A DNA stretch of 13,457 nucleotides from Salpingoeca rosetta. Taxonomy: Eukaryota; Opisthokonta; Choanoflagellata; Craspedida; Salpingoecidae. Within the stretch, counting starts at the first letter, position 1, and each line of letters opens with the position of its first letter. Location of the stretch: the NCBI RefSeq assembly GCF_000188695.1, contig NW_004754926.1, positions 1,402,883 through 1,416,339 of the forward strand. Direction: 5' to 3'. Under the pieces are notes generated by a model. It did not search any database, had not been told where the DNA came from, and was given only the letters and a program-made list of their open reading frames with translations. A program made the position numbers and the translations under genes. This document shows positions 8,377 through 13,457 of this stretch, one piece after another.

Positions 8377-9283
8377 TTATGAGGGTTTCTGCTGGCGTTG
8401 TTGCATGCGCTGCAGGAAGAGAGATGGCTTTGAGCGCGAGGGCAGCGGGTGGCTGTGGGCGAGCGGCGGCGCAGCTTCAACATGCAGGTGGGGGTGATGA
8501 ATGTGGTGGTGGTAGCCGTGTGCAGAAGAAGAAGAGGGTTGTGGTGGTGTGCGGTCGCGGTGGGCAGCCATGGTTTGAGCCAGCTGCCGCTCAACCACTT
8601 CTCCATTGGACACCGCCTGCAGATGCACGGTCGGTCGTGGTGATGAAAATTAGTCAACGCAGTTCACGTGAGGTGGAAGAAGACGCACGAATGAAACCAG
8701 CGGAACAGGGTACTTGGGAGAGGATGGGGGAAGGGGGAAACACAGTTGAGGGTGGATGCAAACACAGGCAACAAGTCCCAGCGGCCAAACGGGCATTGCC
8801 CAGCTACAACAACACCGGCCAGCAAGCAAAGCGAGGACGAAACAGCACACGGGAGCCACACCCAACGCACAGCAGCAGCCACAATTACCGCACCGCGCGT
8901 TGTTGAGGAGGCTGCTGCTCGCGAAGGGCTTCGCGTGTTTCTTGCCGTCCAGCAATTGAGTCTGGTGTGTCCATCGTCTCAAACTCCTTTTCATCGACGC
9001 TTGGTGCAAATCGAACGCGGTTCTTCTTCTTCTTCTCCTGCCTCCCCTGCTTCTTCTTTCCCTTCTTGGCCTCTACATGTCCCGGCGTTGCTGTCGTCTC
9101 GCTCACTCCACTGCCTTCCTGTGTCCACGCCAGATCTGGGTGGTTGTCACTGACCGGGTGCACGTGCGTGTCCTCCTCATTAGGCACCGCAATGTCTGCC
9201 GGCGTGCTTGGGGTGCGGGTGTGTGCAGCGGGTTTGTTGGCTGCATTGCTGTGGCGAAACCGAATGGACAGCGTATTGCGCGG

Positions 9284-9356
<73 letters not shown>

Positions 9357-9533
9357 CGTCGTTCTTCTTCTTCTTCTTCTTCTTCTTCTTCTTCTTCTTC
9401 TTCTTCTTCTTCTTCTTCTTCTTCTTCTTCTTCTTCTTCTTCTTCTTCTTCTTCTTCTTCTTCTTCTTCGTGTGCACGACCAAGAAGTCCTTGCCAAAAT
9501 GCGTCCAGGCTCTGCGGTCTCAGGTCTCCAACG

Positions 9534-9619
<86 letters not shown>

Positions 9620-10404
9620 GTCCTCGTACGGGACATCTCCACCACTGAGGTTGGGTTGTCGCTTGTCGCCTTCGCTGGTGTCACGCCCGTGCACTTCCGT
9701 GCCTCCCTCTGACACCACACAGAAGATAACGAGGCAAAGGGATTCATGCGCATGGGTACAAACAAATGGACATGTAGAGAGGGTGCACACGGGCGCACGC
9801 GAGCGCACAGGACCAAACACAAGCAGGCGGCACTAGGGCAAGTAAATGCACGCAACACGCACACACCATCTGGTAGCGGCGGCTCCTTGTCAAACACCAT
9901 TTCTTCGCCAAACATCTTTGCCATTTCCGTCTGTGGACGGCAAAGGAAGAAGAGCGGGGAGGGTGAGCACCGCACTGTCACGCTTCATCTCATACAAGGA
10001 AAGCAAAGCCAAGGCAGGGCAAGGTCAGGCAGAAGTAACGATTGTAGTTACAGCATCAGCTCACGTCTTTGGCAATGTCTTGAGAAATGTCCTTTCGCAG
10101 AGCCAAGTTGTGCAGCGTGCGCTGTAGGACGGCCACATCCTCTTCAATGTCTGCAAGCACAGCATACAACGGCGCGTGAGAGACGGTTGTGCAGTGATAT
10201 CGTGTGGTTGGGAAGGGGGCGCCACGTGAGCACGTAGTACTTGCCAACCACGCGCTCTCACACGAAGAAAAAGGAAACCAGAGAGGTACAGAGACAGAGA
10301 GGTAGAGAAGTAGGCTAGTCAGAGAGACAGACTTACAGGCATGGACACAAGCGAAGACACGGACACAAGTGAAGACAGGGCACAAGTTGAGATAAAGACG
10401 TCGT

Positions 10405-10436
<32 letters not shown>

Positions 10437-11253
10437 CGCACGCTCACAGAGACAGACAGACAGACAGACAGACACAGACACACACACAGACACACACACA
10501 CACAGACACGCACACACACAGACACACACACGCACACTCACAGAGACAGAGACACAGACACAGACACAGCCATAGACGCAGACAGACAGATACGCACACA
10601 CACAGACACACAGACACACAGACAGACGCAGACACACAGACAGACACACACAGAACACACGCACGCACGTTTGCGGCGCCGAGATGCAATGTCTTTTGCA
10701 CGCGCGGCCGGCATCTCCGCATATTGGTTGTCGCCCAGCAACACGGTAATCTCATTGGTGTGCACCAGTCTTCCAGGAAAGAAGGCGGCCTTGCCAAATG
10801 GCACCTGAGGATGAACCAGCGATGCGTATGAAATGAGAATGGCAGTTCCGCTGGTCATGAAGAACCGTGTCGCACGAGCAGGGCAGATTGCGAAGCAGCG
10901 CAGAGCGTGTATCCTGGACATGCACCATTGCATCGACAGTGAGATGCGTGGGCAAGTCCTCGAGCGTCTCCTCCAGTGCCTGCAGTTCCTTGACTGCACT
11001 TTTCTTTGTCAGCAGCTCCTCTTGCGTTTCGTTTGCCACCTGGAACAGCACAAGGAGCGAGCGGAGGTGGAGGGAGTGAACGTGGATGTGCAGGTATGAG
11101 AGATAGATGGATACGCAGATGGACAGAGGCACACACAAGCAGATTCACAAGCAGATTGGCACACAGATTGGCACACGGATTGGCACACAGATTGGCACAC
11201 ACACACAGACACTCACACACAGAGACAGACACTCACACACACAGAGACAGACA

Positions 11254-11294
<41 letters not shown>

Positions 11295-11333
11295 ACACAC
11301 GCACACACATACACACACACACATACACACACA

Positions 11334-11376
<43 letters not shown>

Positions 11377-11436
11377 ACACACCTTCTGCCATTGTGCAGT
11401 GTAGAAGTCAAAGTCCAGCTGCTGTGGGTTGCTCAT
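8377..11436 (-). CDS. URI1: URI1-type unconventional prefoldin (RPB5 interactor), seven exons
   Basis: This is a URI prefoldin-like scaffold protein of about 502 residues. Known URIs join the R2TP/prefoldin-like complex in RNA polymerase assembly and bind PP1. Exons: 11436-11383, 11039-10926, 10804-10669, 10150-10065, 9930-9867, 9708-8894, 8616-8377; all GT-AG, all phases agree. Residues 1-56 form the first prefoldin helix (QWQKVANETQ). Residues 57-101 carry the hallmark [19 protein letters not shown] hairpin, and the second helix follows. Next come Asp30 (181-210), Glu36 (232-267), Gln24 (270-293), a Lys-rich patch with KNRVRF (PP1-type RVxF, 382-385) and a final exon with NGEVVERQL, His-rich sequence and [12 protein letters not shown], resembling the URI C-terminal box. 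Without the last splice (GCG/GTGCGG to TGCAG/GCG, with a CTAAT branch-like site) the frame would stop at 8885. The start is the only ATG leading into the helix. Confidence 0.9.
9284..9622 (-). repeat. Three adjacent trinucleotide tracts encoding poly-Asp, poly-Glu and poly-Gln in URI
   Basis: On the plus strand there are 24 TTG units (9284-9355), 36 TTC units (9362-9469) and 28 ATC units flanked by GTC codons (9533-9622). On the coding minus strand these are CAA (Gln24), GAA (Glu36) and GAT with two GAC (Asp30). Only RR and a 21-residue spacer separate them. Each tract uses essentially one codon, so they look like young or actively sliding repeats. Confidence 0.97.
10388..10668. repeat. CA/GACA microsatellite in URI intron 3
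   Basis: It fills about half of the 518-bp intron 3 (10668-10151). On the plus strand there is a pure CA run (about 10406-10430), GACAGACA (about 10453-10472) and many imperfect CACAGACA units. The sense-strand donor, GTGCGTGCGTGTGTTC, opens directly into the repeat. Confidence 0.95.
11097..11382. repeat. 12-bp tandem repeat and CA microsatellite in URI intron 1
   Basis: Four 12-bp units of the GATTGGCACACA type (about 11153-11200) are followed by CACAGAGACAGA units. A long CA tract with CATACA interruptions (about 11250-11372) comes next. It runs up to the exon 1 donor, where the sense strand reads AAG/GTGTGTGCACGTGTG, so the splice site is part of the repeat. Confidence 0.95.
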
Positions 11437-11620
11437 CGTTGTCTTGCTTCTTCGTGCATGCGCTGCATGTCCGATTTTTGTGCTTTGTGCGTGCGTGTGT
11501 GTGGTGGCAACGAACCCCAACGAAGATAAGCACGCAACGAACAACACAACACAACAATACCATTCCAGGCAGGCAACAGCGACGAAGTTGGAGAAGCACG
11601 GCGGCGCATGGGCAGCAGAG
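11437..11620. promoter_or_regulatory. Short divergent upstream region shared by URI and the coiled-coil gene
   Basis: Only 184 bp separate the two divergent ATGs (11436 minus, 11621 plus). The plus-strand leader contains an ACAACAACA-rich segment (about 11536-11560) like the one before the Stum ATG. An out-of-frame ATG at 11608 overlaps the chosen plus-strand start. No TATA box was recognised. Confidence 0.5.
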
Positions 11621-13432
11621 ATGGGCAAGGGTGGTGTTGCTGAAGGGGTTGTACCACCAGGACAGAAGGTGGTGGAAGAAGAGCAAGAAGAGGAGCAGCG
11701 GCAGAGAAGCAGCAGTCGTCATGCAAGTGTGCTTGAAGGGACTGGGCAGGCGGACGTGGGCTCGGCGTCGTGTGGATCATGGGGCTCGTCGCTAAGCGCG
11801 GTGGAGGAAGAGCTTGCAGCACTGCGCCACCGGCACGCGCAGCTGTTGGCGGAGAAGGAGGCTGTGGACGGCATGCTGGATGACGCGGATGATGAGCTGG
11901 AGACCACGCAAAGCCGCCTCACTCACCTCGAGAAGACATGCAGGCAACAAGCTGCAGAGCTGCGGGCTGAGCGGGAGGCACTCATGCTGCTCCGGCAAGA
12001 CTACGAAGCCATGCAGGCAGATCTGGACCAGTCCCGTCACCACCAACATCAACAACTACGCCGCAGCCGACACGACAGCACCGGCGACGGCTGCCTGGAC
12101 ATGGCCCAGCTGGACGAGGTCAACCTGCAGATGCGCAACGCAGGTACATTGGAGGGTGACGAGCAATCGACGTCATCGCCAGTCAGGGCCGAGGTGCAGC
12201 TGGACGATGCGGGCGTGCGCGCATCTCTTGCGTCCATCCTGCCTGCTGACATGGCTGCACGGCTGTTGCAGGCGGAGGACGCGCAGACCCAGCTCCTCAC
12301 GTTGGTGGAGCAGCTGCAGCTCAGCCTTTCAGCTCAACAGCGCGACAACGACGACCCTTCACAACGACGACCACAGCCAGAGAACAGCGTGCTTGCCACG
12401 ACACATGGCACGACAGCAACCTGGCAAGAAGAACAAGCAGAAGCAGAACAAGCAGAAGCAGAACAAGCCGAAGCCGAAGAAGAAGCAGAAGAAGGCAGTG
12501 AAGGGAAACGGGAAGGGCAAGCCAGGAATACAGCCGATGCAGCAGACGATGAACCGCCTCAAGGGGCGGGCGTGGACGACAGCCTGGCGGGCACGCAGCA
12601 CCCGACGAGCGGCGCTGACTCCGATGTCGATGTCGAAGACACGACATCATGCCATGAACTCAGTTTGGCCGAGGAGCTCTGTCAGGCTGATGAACATCTT
12701 GCCAATGAAAGCACGGTGGGTCCCCCGGCCAGGGCAGGTGACGAGGAGGACGTACTCAAGACAGGCACGCTCAACAGCTGCAGGGAACCCGCACTTTCTC
12801 ATCTTAGTCGGTCTGTGGATGGCAATGCCACTGGCGGTTTTGGTGAATATGATGCCACCCGTGCTTGCGATGAGGAGGATTGCAGTCGCACGTGGGACGA
12901 GCACATTGGTCAGCAGCGTCTTGACGCAGATGAGGGTGAACATGGCGTAGATGGGGAAGATGATGACGAGTTCTTTGATTGCAAAGCGGAGATGATCGTG
13001 ACGGTTGAGGACGACATCAACAGCACGGTGTCCGCAACAGCGGCGGGGACCCACACATCCAATGCAGGCGCCAACGCCAACCACGGTGTGGAGAACACGA
13101 GCTGCACTGGCCCTGCCACCGGCGTGTGTGGTGGTGAGCAGCGTACGCCAGACAGTAGTTGTGATCTTGATGATGCTGACGGTGGTGGTGATGATGGTGG
13201 TGGTCGAGTTGTGCAGGCTGTGATGAGTGAGGATGCTGTGCGTGCAATTCTGAGCCATGGCCCGCAGCCCGTGCCTGAATTACAACGTCAGCTGATTGAG
13301 GACAGCGGGTTGGCGAGCAAGTATAGATCACAGGCCCAGCACCAGCTCCGACATGTGTTGGCGGAGATGGAGGCCAAGGACACCCTCGTGTTCACCGTGC
13401 AAGGCACGGCCCTGTTGGCCGTCCTGAGATAG
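11621..13432 (+). CDS. Acidic coiled-coil protein with FFAT-like motif and compact C-terminal domain (unrecognised family)
   Basis: This is a 603-residue, apparently intronless protein that I do not recognise as a known family. Residues about 58-139 form a heptad-rich coiled coil (AVEEELAALRHRHAQLL to LRQDYEAMQADL). Residues about 198-245 form a second amphipathic helix (ASILPADMAARLLQAEDAQ). Three EQAEA repeats follow (271-285). The middle is long, acidic and probably disordered. At 447-455 DDDEFFDCK resembles an FFAT motif, which binds VAP proteins of the ER; position 5 Cys is tolerated but the usual position 7 Glu is Ala. Residues about 535-603 (SEDAVRAILSHGPQPVPELQ to the end) look like a small winged-helix domain, faintly like the TFIIF RAP74 C-terminus. 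The ATG at 11621 is the first one in frame; the open frame upstream lacks an ATG. Function unknown. Confidence 0.75.
   Translation: MGKGGVAEGVVPPGQKVVEEEQEEEQRQRSSSRHASVLEGTGQADVGSASCGSWGSSLSAVEEELAALRHRHAQLLAEKEAVDGMLDDADDELETTQSRLTHLEKTCRQQAAELRAEREALMLLRQDYEAMQADLDQSRHHQHQQLRRSRHDSTGDGCLDMAQLDEVNLQMRNAGTLEGDEQSTSSPVRAEVQLDDAGVRASLASILPADMAARLLQAEDAQTQLLTLVEQLQLSLSAQQRDNDDPSQRRPQPENSVLATTHGTTATWQEEQAEAEQAEAEQAEAEEEAEEGSEGKREGQARNTADAADDEPPQGAGVDDSLAGTQHPTSGADSDVDVEDTTSCHELSLAEELCQADEHLANESTVGPPARAGDEEDVLKTGTLNSCREPALSHLSRSVDGNATGGFGEYDATRACDEEDCSRTWDEHIGQQRLDADEGEHGVDGEDDDEFFDCKAEMIVTVEDDINSTVSATAAGTHTSNAGANANHGVENTSCTGPATGVCGGEQRTPDSSCDLDDADGGGDDGGGRVVQAVMSEDAVRAILSHGPQPVPELQRQLIEDSGLASKYRSQAQHQLRHVLAEMEAKDTLVFTVQGTALLAVLR
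12431..12475 (+). repeat. 15-bp coding tandem repeat (EQAEA)
   Basis: Two identical 15-bp copies and one with two silent changes encode EQAEA three times (residues 271-285). A Glu-rich run follows. Confidence 0.95.
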
Positions 13433-13457
13433 CGCCCCCCCGTGTGTGTGTGTGTGT
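13433..13457. repeat. Poly-C and GT repeat after the last stop codon
   Basis: Directly after the TAG at 13430-13432 the sequence is GCGCCCCCCC followed by a GT run that continues off the window. It probably lies in the 3' untranslated region. Confidence 0.8.

Noticed and set aside
8238..8906. Plus-strand frame opposite the last URI exon and intron 6
   Set aside because: It begins inside a microsatellite, has no family motif, and lies opposite a better-supported URI exon.
9103..9712. Long antisense frames across the URI triplet tracts (poly-Lys, poly-Arg, poly-Asn, poly-Thr, poly-Leu, poly-Ile, poly-Ser, poly-Cys and others)
   Set aside because: Triplet repeats stay open in every frame. Only the minus-strand frame giving Asp, Glu and Gln connects by phase-matched introns to a recognisable protein.
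10388..11382. Regularly spaced repeats as a CRISPR array
   Set aside because: Units are simple CA/GACA or 12-bp tandem repeats with no unique spacers, in spliceosomal introns of a eukaryotic gene.
1..13457. tRNA, rRNA or bacterial-type operon signals
   Set aside because: No cloverleaf-like sequence, ribosomal RNA motif, or co-directional gene set with ribosome-binding sites was seen.

Overview
The window is nuclear DNA from a GC-rich eukaryote with short introns. It holds four protein-coding genes and a degraded retrotransposon locus. Most introns are 120-280 bp with GT-AG ends, and several are built from GT/CA and GACA microsatellites. The gene set (an unconventional-prefoldin URI, a SPEC3/Stum-type membrane protein, a cytochrome P450 and Ty1/copia fragments) together with this architecture suggests a unicellular relative of animals such as a choanoflagellate. 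That placement is an inference and was not tested.

Layout. Bases 1-1704 hold two broken Ty1/copia pol fragments lying back to back. The minus-strand piece carries the protease tail, GAG-pre-integrase and integrase start. The plus-strand piece carries RNase H and ends at a polypurine tract and LTR-like start. Bases 1705-2482 show no gene. Bases 2483-6124 (minus) encode an 11-exon P450 whose frame and phases I could follow through every splice junction. It lacks the I-helix AGx[DE]T motif and carries a His-rich insert of about 125 residues. About 270 bp away, divergently, bases 6394-7822 (plus) encode a three-exon Stum/SPEC3 protein with a GYPPQQ-repeat N-terminus. Bases 7823-8376 separate its 3' end from the convergent end of the next gene. 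Bases 8377-11436 (minus) encode a seven-exon URI1 homologue with three adjacent pure homopolymer tracts (Asp30, Glu36, Gln24) and an RVxF motif. Only 184 bp away, divergently, bases 11621-13432 (plus) encode an apparently intronless acidic coiled-coil protein with an FFAT-like motif and a compact C-terminal domain.

The four genes alternate in strand (minus, plus, minus, plus), giving two head-to-head pairs with short shared upstream regions and one tail-to-tail pair. Nothing shows a common pathway: URI is a chaperone/scaffold protein for RNA polymerase assembly and PP1, Stum is a membrane protein, and the P450 is probably a lipid or peroxide enzyme. I see no operon, defence island, CRISPR array, tRNA or rRNA. 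The most unusual features are the noncanonical P450 and the triple homopolymer in URI. All exon models come from reading splice signals and protein motifs by eye, with no transcript data.
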